NCBI RefSeq assembly: GCF_030151085.1 | Contig: NZ_JASLER010000091.1 | Location: 41,105 to 105,104, forward strand | Length of the DNA: 64,000 bases | From: Bacteroides sp. | GTDB taxonomy: Bacteria; Bacteroidota; Bacteroidia; Bacteroidales; Bacteroidaceae | Reading direction: 5' to 3' | Shown here: positions 8,602-17,546 of the stretch, one piece after another | Numbering within the stretch: the first letter of the stretch is position 1 | How the letters are laid out: the number at the start of each line of letters is the position of its first letter | Program-made: the position numbers and the translations under genes | Notes under the pieces: generated by a model | What the model was told of the DNA's origin: nothing | Seen by the model: the letters and a program-made list of their open reading frames with translations, nothing else | Database searches by the model: none

Positions 8602-8934
8602 CTATTCTTCGTCCAGCGACTCCGTATATTCCATTTCACCTTGTACGATGAAAAGAATTTCTTCAGGGTCATACTCGCCCATTTCGTCTTTATGGGCTTC
8701 CTTGACGATATAATCAACGATTTCTCCGAGATCAATTTCAATCATTCCATCCTCATCGGGCTTATTATCAAGAATGCCACTCTGAGAATAATACTCATCA
8801 ATCAAATCGAGAAAATAATAGAACTCGTCGTCAGAGAACTTCTCTTTCAGCTCTTGCGGCAAATAATTCTTGATGTATTCGATGGTCTTCTCATCATCGA
8901 AGTCATCCTGCAAAAAATCGTCTTCTAGTCCCAT
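8602..8934 (-). CDS. Acidic conserved hypothetical protein
   Basis: A 110-aa strongly acidic, soluble protein, rich in D and E with many aromatic residues and no signal peptide or membrane segment. The N terminus reads M-G-L-E-D-D-F-L-Q-D-D-F-D-D. I recognise it only as the kind of small protein conserved in Bacteroidales and give no function. It is separated from trxA upstream by a simple-repeat hairpin element, so it may have its own promoter. Confidence 0.7.
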   Translation of the reverse strand: MGLEDDFLQDDFDDEKTIEYIKNYLPQELKEKFSDDEFYYFLDLIDEYYSQSGILDNKPDEDGMIEIDLGEIVDYIVKEAHKDEMGEYDPEEILFIVQGEMEYTESLDEE

Positions 8935-8960
8935 ATCTTTATATTTTAAGGGGTTAATCT

Positions 8961-9040
8961 ATTTACGATTGGACGATTTACAATTTACGATTTGGCTGCG
9001 CAGTGATTCCGAAAGGCTAAATCGTAAATCGTCAAATAGT
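8961..9040. repeat. Simple-repeat hairpin element, copy A
   Basis: The left arm repeats ATTTACGATT-like words (8961-8993) and the right arm carries their complement AAATCGTAAATCGTC (about 9019-9033). Between them is a GC-richer core starting GGCTGCGCAGTG (8994-9005) and ending AAAGGC. The core shares words with two other elements in the window at 55516-55617 and 57736-57812. It lies between the trxA 3' end and the acidic-protein gene. Confidence 0.65.
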
Positions 9041-9043
9041 ACA

Positions 9044-9358
9044 TTATAATAGCGCTTTGATCTTGTCAGCAAATGTAGACTTCGGAGCAGAACCTACCTG
9101 CTTATCCACTAACTTTCCATCTTTAAAGAACAATACGGTAGGAATATTACGAATACCATATTCTGCAGCGACATCGCTATTCTCGTCTACATCACACTTA
9201 CCGATGATAACTTGACCTTCAAATTCAGTTGCCAGTTCATCAATAATAGGACCTACCATTTTACAAGGTCCGCACCAAGGTGCCCAAAAGTCCATAACAA
9301 CAGGTTTACCTTCTGCCAAAAGTTCCTGATAATTGTTGTCTGTAATTTCTAAAGCCAT
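9044..9358 (-). CDS. trxA: Thioredoxin
   Basis: A 104-aa cytoplasmic thiol-disulfide oxidoreductase. The active site is W-C-G-P-C-K with C29 and C32, preceded by the usual D-F-W-A-P. The conserved cis-proline lies in I-R-N-I-P-T-V-L-F-F. Length is that of classical thioredoxin, and no signal peptide is present. A TAnnTTTG-type -7 box (TATCTTTG, minus strand, 9402-9409) lies 44 nt before the start, right after the dnaE stop, so trxA is likely expressed from its own promoter as well as by read-through. Confidence 0.95.
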   Translation of the reverse strand: MALEITDNNYQELLAEGKPVVMDFWAPWCGPCKMVGPIIDELATEFEGQVIIGKCDVDENSDVAAEYGIRNIPTVLFFKDGKLVDKQVGSAPKSTFADKIKALL

Positions 9359-9410
9359 TTCTTTAAATGATTAATTATAGTTTGTTTAATTATTAATGAA
9401 GCAAAGATAA

Positions 9411-12400
9411 CTAATTTATCCGAAATTCAAGGTCCGGACGTTCTTTTAAATAGGTAATAAGTTCACGTCCTACAGAAAGTTTTATGGGACGTGAAACCAA
9501 ATCGACAGTCATTTTACTATCCGGATCAGTCACCTTAAAATAGAGTTCGGTAGTGCCCGGACGCTCTTTGGTCAATTCAGCCAACTCAGTAATCAAGGCC
9601 TTGTTCAGTACACTGAGGGGAATGAGAATCGTTATTTTCTCAATTAATTTTTCTTTCATATCGGGCAACAGTTCCATGGAGGTTATCTTTACCTCCAATT
9701 CATCCTGCCTCCATTGCTTAGGTTGACACCGAGCCTTAATAAATAGGAAGGTACGCTCGCCCAAATACCCCTGATAAGTCACCCAATCATTTCCAAAGAA
9801 CGGGAATTCGGCAGAACCGGAATAGTCTTCAATCTTGGCAATACCGTATGGGTTGCCATTCTTGCTAATGCCACGACGGACAGAAGTTACTATACCTCCC
9901 ATCGTTATTTCACGCCCTACCAAAGCATTCTTATCTTCTACTTCTATCATGTGTGTATTACAAACATGTTCCAATACAACAGCATATTCATCCAGTGGAT
10001 GCGCAGAAAGATAGATTCCTACCAGATCACGCTCTCTATTCAAGCGGTCAAGGTCACTCCAACGTTCTGCCGGAAGTATTTCGGGAGTTGCAATATCAAT
10101 CACATTCTCTCCTCCGAACAAAGAGTTGACTGCCGCCGCCTTATCAGCCTGATAGCGGTTGCCATAACGTACCAGCGTTTCAATAAAGACTTCATTCTTG
10201 GAATTTACGGCAAAATATTGCTCACGCTTCAGTTCGGGGAAACTATCGAAACCACCTGCCAAAGCCAAGCATTCGAGGTTCTTCTTATTACAAGCATTCA
10301 AGTTGACACGTTGAACGAAATCGAAGATACCCGTATAAGGCCCGTTCTTTTCACGCTCTTCCATAATGCTTTGTACGGCACCTTCGCCCACACCTTTCAC
10401 AGCACCAAGACCAAAACGGATGTTACCTTCATTATTAACGGTAAACTTCAAGTTCGATTCATTGACATCCGGTCCCAAGGTATTTATACCCATCGCCTTA
10501 CATTCATCCATCAACTTGGTGATATCCGTAATGTTCGACAAACTTCGGCTCATTACTGCCGCCATATATTCTGCCGGATAATTGGCCTTCAGGAATGCTG
10601 TCTGATAGGCAACCCAGGAATAACAAGTTGCATGAGATTTGTTGAACGCGTAGGATGCAAATTTTTCCCAGTCCGTCCAAATCTTTTCGAGCACTTTCGG
10701 ATCATGACCATTCTTCTGACCACCCGCAATGAATTTCGGTTTCATGTGATCCAGCTTGTCACGAAGCTTCTTACCCATCGCTTTACGCAAAGCATCCGAC
10801 TCACCACGGGTAAAGTCAGCCAACAAACGGGACAAAAGCATCACCTGTTCCTGGTATACGGTAATGCCATACGTATCTTTCAGATATTTCTCCATAACGG
10901 GAATATCATACTCAATCGGTTTACGCCCATGCTTACGGTCAATAAAATCCGGAATATAATCCATAGGACCCGGACGATAAAGGGCATTCATGGCAATCAA
11001 GTCCTCGAAAGTACTGGGTTGCAGCTCACGCAAGTATTTCTGCATACCTGCCGATTCAAACTGGAACGTACCGATGGTGCGACCGTCGCAATAGAGTTTA
11101 TAAGTAGCAGGATCTTCAATCGAGATCTTGTCGATGTCGAGCTCCAAACCACGGTGCAGACGTATATTCGCCACGGCTTCTTTGATGATGGACAGAGTTT
11201 TCAGTCCAAGGAAGTCCATCTTAATCAATCCCGTATCTTCAATCACAGAACCTTCGTACTGGGTAACGAGCATCTTCTCACCCGTTTCCTTGTCATCAGC
11301 GGTACTTACAGGCACCCAATCCGTAATGTCATCACGACAGATAATAGTACCGCAAGCATGTACACCCGTACCACGAACATTACCCTCCAACATTTTGGCA
11401 TACTTCAAAGTATCGCGTATCAATGGGTCGGGCGAAGCTTCCGCAGCCTGCAATTCGGGCACATATTCAATAGCATTCTTTAAATTCAGCTTTTTATCTG
11501 GAATCTTATCCGGTACAAGTTTTGCCAGACGGTCGGATTCAGATAAAGGAAGTTTCTGTACGCGCGCAACGTCCTTAATAGCAAGCTTAGTTGCCATAGT
11601 ACCATATGTAATAATATGAGCCACTTTTTCTTGTCCATATTTATTAGTTACCCAACGCAACACATCTCCTCGTCCGTCATCATCGAAGTCAATATCAATA
11701 TCAGGCAAAGAAATACGGTCGGGATTCAGGAAACGCTCGAACAGTAAGTCATATTTGATAGGGTCAATCTTCGTAATCTGCAAACAGTAAGCCACTGCCG
11801 AACCAGCGGCCGAACCACGCCCCGGACCAATGGAAACCCCCATATTACGCCCGGCAGCAATAAAGTCCTGCACAATCAAGAAGTACCCCGGGAAACCCAT
11901 GGTCTTCATAATATACAGTTCGAAGATCATTCGTTCTTTCACTTCATCCGACAAAGGATCACCATATAGTTTCTTAGCTCCATCAAATGCAAGTTTTGCC
12001 AGATAATCGGCTTCCAGTTTGATACGATATAATTTATCATACCCACCCAAGCGCTTAATTTTCGCTTTAGCCGCTTCTTCATCCAAAACAACGTTGCCGT
12101 TTTCATCTTGGGTGAACTCATCAAACAAATCTTTCTCCGTGAACTTTTTACGGTATTCCTCTTCCGTTCCAAAATCTTCGGGAATGGCAAAAGTAGGCAT
12201 GATAGGAGCATGATCGATAGAGTAATACTCTACTTTATCGAGCACTTCCAATGTATTGGATAGTGCCTCCGGAACATCTTCAAACAAAGCATTCATTTCT
12301 GCTTTGGTCTTCATCCATTCTTGCTTCGTATACAGCATGCGGCTTGGATCGTCCAAGTCCTTACCTGTACTCAAACAGATCAAACGGTCGTGTGCCTCCG

Positions 12401-13205
12401 CATTCTCTTCGTCCACAAAATGGACATCATTGGAGCAGATTACCTTTATATTATATTTCTTGGCAAATTCCAGCAATTGAGCATTTGCCTTTTGCTGCAA
12501 TGGATATGCTTCATGATTGGCACGGGGCACAGTAGCTTTATGACGTTGAAGCTCCAGGTAATAGTCATCACCAAAGAGGTTCTTATACCAACGTACAGCT
12601 TCTTCCGCCTCTTCCAGTTGTCCATTAAGTACCTTCTTAGGAACTTCCCCACCAATACAAGCTGAGCAAACCATCAGCCCTTCGTGATATTTCTCCAATT
12701 CATTACGGTCGGTACGCGGACGCATATAGTATCCTGAAGTCCATGCATGCGACACTAGTTTTATCAGGTTATGATAACCTTTCTCATTCTTCGCCAATAC
12801 AATCAAGTGGTAACCGCTTTGATCGGGCTTACCTTCTTTTTTGTCCATCGTACGGCGAGCAACATACATTTCACAACCTACAATAGGCTTGAACAACTTA
12901 TTCTCGGCTTCCACTATCTTCGCGCGACAATCAGCTAGCTCCGCTTCCTTGTCCTCACATGCTATCTCACCACTTTCAATGCCGGCAATCCGTTTCTTGA
13001 GATCTTTTATCTCTCCTTTCGGGCCACCATTTTTCTTACTAACATAATTAATGAATTCTTTGATACCGAACATATTACCATGGTCGGTCACAGCAATTCC
13101 CTTCATACCATCTTTCATCGCTTTATCGACCAATCTGCTGACGCTAGCTTGACCATCCAAAAGAGAGTATTGAGTATGAACGTGTAAATGAACAAAATCC
13201 TGCAT
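9411..13205 (-). CDS. dnaE: DNA polymerase III alpha subunit
   Basis: The replicative DNA polymerase catalytic subunit, 1264 aa. Features in order: an N-terminal PHP domain beginning F-V-H-L-H-V-H-T-Q-Y-S; the polymerase core with G-P-G-R-G-S-A-A-G-S and the catalytic P-D-I-D-I-D-F-D-D-D-G-R motif near residue 500; tandem helix-hairpin-helix near the last third; and an OB fold in the C terminus. I place the start at 13205 (M-Q-D-F-V-H-L-H-V-H) because the 8 residues upstream in frame are outside the conserved PHP start. A TATCTTTG box on the minus strand (13256-13263) lies about 50 nt upstream. It is a DnaE1-type enzyme without a built-in 3'-5' exonuclease. Confidence 0.95.
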   Translation of the reverse strand: MQDFVHLHVHTQYSLLDGQASVSRLVDKAMKDGMKGIAVTDHGNMFGIKEFINYVSKKNGGPKGEIKDLKKRIAGIESGEIACEDKEAELADCRAKIVEAENKLFKPIVGCEMYVARRTMDKKEGKPDQSGYHLIVLAKNEKGYHNLIKLVSHAWTSGYYMRPRTDRNELEKYHEGLMVCSACIGGEVPKKVLNGQLEEAEEAVRWYKNLFGDDYYLELQRHKATVPRANHEAYPLQQKANAQLLEFAKKYNIKVICSNDVHFVDEENAEAHDRLICLSTGKDLDDPSRMLYTKQEWMKTKAEMNALFEDVPEALSNTLEVLDKVEYYSIDHAPIMPTFAIPEDFGTEEEYRKKFTEKDLFDEFTQDENGNVVLDEEAAKAKIKRLGGYDKLYRIKLEADYLAKLAFDGAKKLYGDPLSDEVKERMIFELYIMKTMGFPGYFLIVQDFIAAGRNMGVSIGPGRGSAAGSAVAYCLQITKIDPIKYDLLFERFLNPDRISLPDIDIDFDDDGRGDVLRWVTNKYGQEKVAHIITYGTMATKLAIKDVARVQKLPLSESDRLAKLVPDKIPDKKLNLKNAIEYVPELQAAEASPDPLIRDTLKYAKMLEGNVRGTGVHACGTIICRDDITDWVPVSTADDKETGEKMLVTQYEGSVIEDTGLIKMDFLGLKTLSIIKEAVANIRLHRGLELDIDKISIEDPATYKLYCDGRTIGTFQFESAGMQKYLRELQPSTFEDLIAMNALYRPGPMDYIPDFIDRKHGRKPIEYDIPVMEKYLKDTYGITVYQEQVMLLSRLLADFTRGESDALRKAMGKKLRDKLDHMKPKFIAGGQKNGHDPKVLEKIWTDWEKFASYAFNKSHATCYSWVAYQTAFLKANYPAEYMAAVMSRSLSNITDITKLMDECKAMGINTLGPDVNESNLKFTVNNEGNIRFGLGAVKGVGEGAVQSIMEEREKNGPYTGIFDFVQRVNLNACNKKNLECLALAGGFDSFPELKREQYFAVNSKNEVFIETLVRYGNRYQADKAAAVNSLFGGENVIDIATPEILPAERWSDLDRLNRERDLVGIYLSAHPLDEYAVVLEHVCNTHMIEVEDKNALVGREITMGGIVTSVRRGISKNGNPYGIAKIEDYSGSAEFPFFGNDWVTYQGYLGERTFLFIKARCQPKQWRQDELEVKITSMELLPDMKEKLIEKITILIPLSVLNKALITELAELTKERPGTTELYFKVTDPDSKMTVDLVSRPIKLSVGRELITYLKERPDLEFRIN

Positions 13206-13306
13206 ATAAATCCTTTCTATTGAGAGCATAAAATTACAACCTAAGTAACATCTAACAAAGATATTTCCCTAAAAGTTATCAACATTTGTATTTCTCTACC
13301 TAAATC

Positions 13307-13337
13307 CTTGTTAGATTTTCAAAATAAACCTATTTTT
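13307..13337 (+). promoter_or_regulatory. Promoter for psd-pssA
   Basis: CTTG (13307-13310) and TATTTTTG (13330-13337) are 19 nt apart, close to the Bacteroides TTTG / TAnnTTTG consensus. The psd start at 13377 follows after 39 nt. The dnaE promoter lies on the other strand a little to the left, so this is a divergent promoter region. Confidence 0.6.
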
Positions 13338-13376
13338 GCGGATAATTTCTATCTAATAATAGCAAAAAAGACATAC

Positions 13377-14060
13377 ATGGGTCGATTGAAAAGATTAAAA
13401 AAGATACGCATACACCGTGAAGGAACACATACATTGGCTGGCAGTCTACTACTTCTGCTGATTGTTAATGCAGCTTTTTACTTCGGGTTGGAATGCAAGA
13501 TTCCCTTTTATGTAGTAGCTGCCATCAGCCTTGTTGTATATGGAATATTGGTAAACTTCTTCCGTTGCCCTATCCGTTTGTTCGGACAAGATACAGAAAA
13601 AGTGGTTGTAGCTCCGGCAGACGGCAAGATTGTCGTTATAGAAGAGGTAGAAGAAAATGATTACTTCCATGACCGTCGTATCATGATTTCTATCTTCATG
13701 AGCCTGGTCAATGTACATGCCAACTGGTATCCGGTAGACGGAACAGTGAAAAAAGTGTGGCACAAGAACGGCAAGTTCATGAAAGCATGGTTACCCAAAG
13801 CGAGTACCGACAATGAACAATCTACCGTAGTAATAGAAACCCCGGAAGGAGTAGAAATCATGGCTCGCCAGATTGCAGGTGCTATGGCACGCCGCATCGT
13901 TACATACGCCGAAGCGGGCGAAGAATGCTATATTGACGAACACATGGGATTTATCAAATTCGGTTCACGTGTAGATGTTTTCTTACCGTTGGGTACAGAA
14001 GTGCTTGTCAAATTAGGACAATTAACTACCGGTAATCAAACCGTAATAGCAAAACTTTAG
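13377..14060 (+). CDS. psd: Phosphatidylserine decarboxylase (short, archaeal-type)
   Basis: Makes phosphatidylethanolamine from phosphatidylserine at the inner membrane. The 227-aa proenzyme has two N-terminal hydrophobic segments (about 20-60), then the catalytic domain with [18 protein letters not shown] and the F-G-S-R self-cleavage site, where S197 becomes the pyruvoyl group. The start ATG at 13377 (M-G-R-L-K-R-L-K-K) is chosen over an upstream in-frame start because the promoter box at 13330-13337 lies inside that extension. pssA follows after 4 nt and supplies the substrate. Confidence 0.94.
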   Translation: MGRLKRLKKIRIHREGTHTLAGSLLLLLIVNAAFYFGLECKIPFYVVAAISLVVYGILVNFFRCPIRLFGQDTEKVVVAPADGKIVVIEEVEENDYFHDRRIMISIFMSLVNVHANWYPVDGTVKKVWHKNGKFMKAWLPKASTDNEQSTVVIETPEGVEIMARQIAGAMARRIVTYAEAGEECYIDEHMGFIKFGSRVDVFLPLGTEVLVKLGQLTTGNQTVIAKL

Positions 14061-14064
14061 TAAT

Positions 14065-14772
14065 ATGGCAAATTGTATAACCCGTCATATTCCCAATGCA
14101 ATAACCTGTTTGAATTTATTCTCCGGGGGTATTGCTTGTGTCATGGCGTTCGAAGCCAAATATGACTTGGCGCTTACCTTTATTATCCTTAGTGCAGTCT
14201 TCGATTTTTTCGACGGTATGATGGCACGCTTGCTCAATGCACATTCTGTTATCGGCAAAGACCTGGATTCTTTGGCAGATGATGTTAGTTTTGGTCTGGC
14301 ACCTTCTTTAATAGTATTCTCTTTATTCAAAGAAATGCATTACCCGGCAGGAATGGAAAGTTTGGCTCCCTTCTTTCCGTATCTAGCCTTCCTTATATCC
14401 GTATTCTCTGCATTGCGACTGGCTAAATTTAATAATGATACCCGTCAGACAAGCTCATTCGTAGGACTTCCGGTTCCGGCAAATGCTCTGTTTTGGGCTT
14501 CTTTGGTAGCCGGTGCTCATGACTTTTTGATAACAGACAGTTTTAATCCACTCTATCTACTGATTTTAGTTTGTATCTTCTCTTGGTTACTAGTATCTGA
14601 AATCCCAATGTTCTCTTTGAAATTCAAGAACTTATCATGGAAGAACAATAAGATTAGTTTCATTTTTTTGATAGTTTGCATTCCATTTCTTGTTTTTTTA
14701 GGAATATGCAGCTTCGCAGCAATCATTGTTTGGTATATATTACTTTCACTTATTACAAGAAAAAGTAAATAA
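14065..14772 (+). CDS. pssA: CDP-diacylglycerol-serine O-phosphatidyltransferase
   Basis: Forms phosphatidylserine from CDP-diacylglycerol and serine. The 235-aa membrane protein holds the CDP-alcohol phosphatidyltransferase signature D-G-x2-A-R-x8-G-x3-D-x3-D (D-G-M-M-A-R, then G-K-D-L-D-S-L-A-D), followed by several membrane segments. It directly precedes the next metabolic step in sequence (psd is 4 nt upstream), so the pair is an operon for phosphatidylethanolamine synthesis. Confidence 0.94.
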   Translation: MANCITRHIPNAITCLNLFSGGIACVMAFEAKYDLALTFIILSAVFDFFDGMMARLLNAHSVIGKDLDSLADDVSFGLAPSLIVFSLFKEMHYPAGMESLAPFFPYLAFLISVFSALRLAKFNNDTRQTSSFVGLPVPANALFWASLVAGAHDFLITDSFNPLYLLILVCIFSWLLVSEIPMFSLKFKNLSWKNNKISFIFLIVCIPFLVFLGICSFAAIIVWYILLSLITRKSK

Positions 14773-14838
14773 ACAAATCTTTGGCACGGTTGTTGTATCG
14801 TTGTTCGTTTAGAACGAACACATAAAAAACATTAGCCT

Positions 14839-15123
14839 ATGTTCCATATTTTAGGATTCTTATTCATTATAATAATTGCCATACTAATCATTGGTCTTAG
14901 TATCATTGGTACAGTCTTACGAAGTATATTCGGATTGAAAAAACGCCATTCATCTTTTTCTTCAGGTGGATATTCATCCTATAATAGCACTAAGCAGTCC
15001 GGTTCACCCCGCCAACAAGAAACAGAGGAAACAGCAGAAGAAAAGGCTCACTCTAATAAACGGAAGAAATTATTCTCGGAAGACGAAGGAGAATACGTAG
15101 ACTTTGAAGAAGTGAAAGAGTAG
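14839..15123 (+). CDS. DUF4834-family small membrane protein
   Basis: A 94-aa protein with one long hydrophobic segment (about residues 4-32) followed by a basic K-K-R-H, a Ser/Gly/Tyr-rich linker and an acidic tail ending V-D-F-E-E-V-K. This layout matches DUF4834, a Bacteroidetes family of unknown function. It is 66 nt downstream of pssA on the same strand and may be co-transcribed with it. Confidence 0.75.
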   Translation: MFHILGFLFIIIIAILIIGLSIIGTVLRSIFGLKKRHSSFSSGGYSSYNSTKQSGSPRQQETEETAEEKAHSNKRKKLFSEDEGEYVDFEEVKE

Positions 15124-15140
15124 TGATTAGTGATTAGTTG

Positions 15141-15572
15141 TTAACGGCGTTTCGTAAAGAAATCTTTCATCAAAACGGCACATTCATCAGCAAGAACACC
15201 TTTAACTACCACCGTTTTAGGATGCAATGCTTGCGGAGCATAACATTGATAGCCTCGCTTTTCATCTTCAGCACCAAACACCAAACGTCCCATTTGTGAC
15301 CAGGCTATAGCGCCGGCACACATCACACAAGGTTCCACAGTCACATAAAGTGTACATTCATTGAGGTATTTTCCGCCAAGAGTAGAAGCTGCGGCAGTAA
15401 TTGCCTGCATTTCGGCATGAGCAGTAACATCGGTCAATGTTTCCGTGAGATTATGAGCACGAGCAATAATGCGGTCTTTGCAAACAACCACCGCCCCTAC
15501 AGGAACTTCTCCCCTTTCTCCAGCCTTTTGTGCTTCCAAAAGCGCCTGCTTCATGTAATAACTATCGTCCAA
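15141..15572 (-). CDS. tadA: tRNA-specific adenosine deaminase / CMP-dCMP-type deaminase
   Basis: A 143-aa zinc deaminase, probably converting A34 to inosine in tRNA-Arg(ACG). The zinc site is visible as H52-A-E54 and P-C82-V-M-C85, with E54 as proton shuttle. The following A-G-A-I-A-W-S segment and the tail with M-K-D-F-F fit TadA. Guanine deaminases share the fold, so the substrate is likely but not certain. Flanking gaps hold only short AT-rich simple repeats such as TTTAATTTTTAATTCTTAA. Confidence 0.87.
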   Translation of the reverse strand: MDDSYYMKQALLEAQKAGERGEVPVGAVVVCKDRIIARAHNLTETLTDVTAHAEMQAITAAASTLGGKYLNECTLYVTVEPCVMCAGAIAWSQMGRLVFGAEDEKRGYQCYAPQALHPKTVVVKGVLADECAVLMKDFFTKRR

Positions 15573-15620
15573 TCCAGCTCTGCTTTAATTTTTAATTCTT
15601 AATTTATAATTTGAGAAGAC

Positions 15621-15854
15621 TTATCTTCTCATATCATGTTCACCGAACAATGTAGGATAATCTTCTTCCATATTTTTATGGATAAACATGAGAATCGTTT
15701 CCCGCAACCAGCGTGACTTATTCGTTATCTTGTATTTCTCAAGGTAACGATCTACAATCCGCAGTTCTTCTTCGCTCATCAAGCATACCATGCGTTGTTC
15801 GCGTTTCGGTTCTTCAGGTGTTGCTTTCGCACACGTTTTATCTCTCTTTCTCAT
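15621..15854 (-). CDS. Small basic protein, possible ribbon-helix-helix-like regulator
   Basis: A 77-aa cytoplasmic protein. The N terminus is basic (M-R-K-R-D-K). A central stretch R-M-V-C-L-M-S-E-E-E-L is followed by predicted helices with K-S-R-W-L-R-E-T-I-L, which resembles the ribbon-helix-helix pattern of plasmid and mobilisation proteins. I do not recognise a named family. A good promoter (TTTG-N18-TAATTTTG on the minus strand, 15863-15892) ends only 8 nt from the ATG, giving a very short leader. Confidence 0.6.
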   Translation of the reverse strand: MRKRDKTCAKATPEEPKREQRMVCLMSEEELRIVDRYLEKYKITNKSRWLRETILMFIHKNMEEDYPTLFGEHDMRR

Positions 15855-15862
15855 ATTTCTTG

Positions 15863-15892
15863 CAAAATTACTTTTACTTCTGTAAAAACAAA
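15863..15892 (-). promoter_or_regulatory. Promoter for the small basic protein gene
   Basis: On the minus strand TTTG (15889-15892) and TAATTTTG (15863-15870) are 18 nt apart. The start codon at 15854 follows after 8 nt. On the other strand a second TAATTTTG (15905-15912) points toward the YraN gene, so the two genes have back-to-back promoters. Confidence 0.6.
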
Positions 15893-15947
15893 GCAGAAAA
15901 AGCTTAATTTTGTATCGAAACGATTAAAATCAAGAATAAAAGAAGTA

Positions 15948-16313
15948 ATGGCAGCACACAATGCTTTGGGAAAAGCCGGAGAAGACGCTGCAACAATGTA
16001 TCTGGAGCAAAACGGCTATACCATTCGCGACCGGAACTGGCGGAAGAATCATCTTGAACTGGACATTGTTGCTACCAAAGAAGAAAAATTAATCATTGTA
16101 GAAGTAAAAACCCGTAGTAATACGGATTATATAGAACCCCAAGATGCAGTAAATTGGCAGAAAATACGCCATATTGTCGTAGCGGCGGATGCTTATATCA
16201 AACATTTCTGCATAGATGCTCCTGTTCGTTTCGATATTATCACTGCCATTGGCGAACCGGGTTCTTTCAGGATTGAGCATATAATAGATGCTTTCTATCC
16301 TCCAATGTTTTAA
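15948..16313 (+). CDS. YraN / UPF0102 family nuclease-like protein
   Basis: A 121-aa protein with the UPF0102 pattern: G-K-x-G-E-D-A-A near the N terminus, then a restriction-endonuclease-like core where E-L-D-I-V-A and I-V-E-V-K-T-R-S give the D...E-x-K catalytic set. Family members are linked to DNA processing, and the exact role is not settled. The start at 15948 (M-A-A-H-N) is preferred because the in-frame extension upstream would run across the opposite-strand promoter. A TAATTTTG box lies at 15905-15912. Confidence 0.88.
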   Translation: MAAHNALGKAGEDAATMYLEQNGYTIRDRNWRKNHLELDIVATKEEKLIIVEVKTRSNTDYIEPQDAVNWQKIRHIVVAADAYIKHFCIDAPVRFDIITAIGEPGSFRIEHIIDAFYPPMF

Positions 16314-16348
16314 AAATAGAGAGTTAGAATCATTAAACATTAACTACC

Positions 16349-16705
16349 ATGGATATAGAAACTGCCCGCGAATACTGCCTCAACAAGAAAGGTGTTACAG
16401 AATGCCTTCCATTCGATGAGTATTCACTTGTAATGAAAATCATGGATAAGATGTTTGCACTCATCGACTTGGAAGGTGCTAATAAAATCTGTGTAAAGTG
16501 TGACCCGGAATATGCGCTCGAACTCCGTGAGCGATATACGGCTATTGAAGGTGCTTATCATTTCAACAAGAAGTACTGGAATCAAATAATTCTGGACGGC
16601 GATGTAGATGATAATCTGATTAAGCAATTGATAGATCATTCTATCGAAGAAGTATTCAAGAAATTCACTAAAAAAATGCGTGCCGAATATGATGCCTTGC
16701 CCTGA
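16349..16705 (+). CDS. MmcQ/YjbR family protein
   Basis: A 118-aa soluble protein of the MmcQ/YjbR (DUF419) family, which has a DNA-binding-like fold (double wing). Visible family landmarks are the N-terminal R-E-Y-C-L-N-K-K-G, C-L-P-F-D near residue 20, F-A-L-I-D-L with K-C-D-P-E, and H-F-N-K-K-Y-W-N. Its role is poorly defined. The 3' end overlaps the next gene by 26 nt. Confidence 0.87.
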   Translation: MDIETAREYCLNKKGVTECLPFDEYSLVMKIMDKMFALIDLEGANKICVKCDPEYALELRERYTAIEGAYHFNKKYWNQIILDGDVDDNLIKQLIDHSIEEVFKKFTKKMRAEYDALP

Positions 16706-17462
16706 TACTTTTCCATTTCCTCTGGTTGCTTTAGAAGAAACGATTTCTACCAACCAGTACATCAGCCAACTTTGTAACAACTTACAAGAAAGCGTTGAAG
16801 AACTGACCACTGTCACTGCCGAATTCCAGACTTCCGGCAAAGGACAACGAGGTAATACTTGGGAAGCTGAAGAAGGAAAAAACCTACTTTTCAGTTTCGT
16901 ACTCTATCCTACTTTTCTGGAAGCACGCCGCCAGTTTATCCTCTCGCAAATCGTATCACTCTCTATCAAGGAAGAGTTGGAAATGTGGACAGGGGATATC
17001 ACTATTAAGTGGCCGAACGATATTTACTGGAAAAATAAGAAAATTTGCGGTATTCTGATAGAGAATGACCTTTCCGGACACTTTATCGGACGCAGTATTT
17101 CCGGAATCGGAATAAATATCAACCAAGATGAATTTCACAGTGATGCCCCCAATCCGGTATCTCTTAAACAAATCACGGGCAGAGAATATGACCGATATGA
17201 AATACTTGCCCGTATCCTGAAACGGGTGCAGACTTACTATAATTGTCTGCAATCCGAAGATCCCGATACATATTCGGCTCTTATAGCTACCCGTTATGCC
17301 CGCTCCCTTTTCCGCCGCAGAGGACTTCACCCGTATGAAGATGCCAATGGTAAATTCCTGGCCCGCCTGTTACGTGTAGAAAATGACGGACGATTCATAC
17401 TGGAAGATGAATCAGGAAAAGAAAGAGAATATTTATTTAAAGAAGTACAGTATATACTCTGA
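16680..17462 (+). CDS. birA: Biotin-[acetyl-CoA-carboxylase] ligase
   Basis: Attaches biotin to carboxylase carrier domains. The 260-aa protein has the ligase core: E-E-T-I-S-T-N near residue 20, G-K-G-Q-R-G-N-T-W (biotinyl-AMP loop), K-W-P-N-D-I-Y-W and G-I-L-I-E-N. It lacks an N-terminal winged helix, so it cannot act as a biotin repressor like the E. coli protein. The start overlaps the MmcQ-like gene by 26 nt; a later in-frame ATG at M5 is possible. Confidence 0.92.
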   Translation: MPNMMPCPDTFPFPLVALEETISTNQYISQLCNNLQESVEELTTVTAEFQTSGKGQRGNTWEAEEGKNLLFSFVLYPTFLEARRQFILSQIVSLSIKEELEMWTGDITIKWPNDIYWKNKKICGILIENDLSGHFIGRSISGIGININQDEFHSDAPNPVSLKQITGREYDRYEILARILKRVQTYYNCLQSEDPDTYSALIATRYARSLFRRRGLHPYEDANGKFLARLLRVENDGRFILEDESGKEREYLFKEVQYIL

Positions 17463-17480
17463 TATAGTAACTACAAAATA

Positions 17481-17531
17481 AAAACAAGCAGACTCTTTAT
17501 AAGCTATAGCTTACAAGAGTCTGCTTGTTTT
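17481..17531. terminator. Bidirectional intrinsic terminator
   Basis: AAAACAAGCAGACTCTT (17481-17497) pairs perfectly with its complement at 17515-17531, and the loop contains a second small stem TAAGC/GCTTA. The A- and T-rich ends allow termination on both strands between birA and the convergent Sel1-repeat gene. Confidence 0.9.
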
Positions 17532-17546
17532 CATTATATATCATCC

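Noticed and set aside
9951..11483. 510-codon open frame opposite dnaE
   Set aside because: It lies fully antisense to the highly conserved polymerase core and shows no recognisable domain; long shadow frames are expected opposite a biased coding strand.
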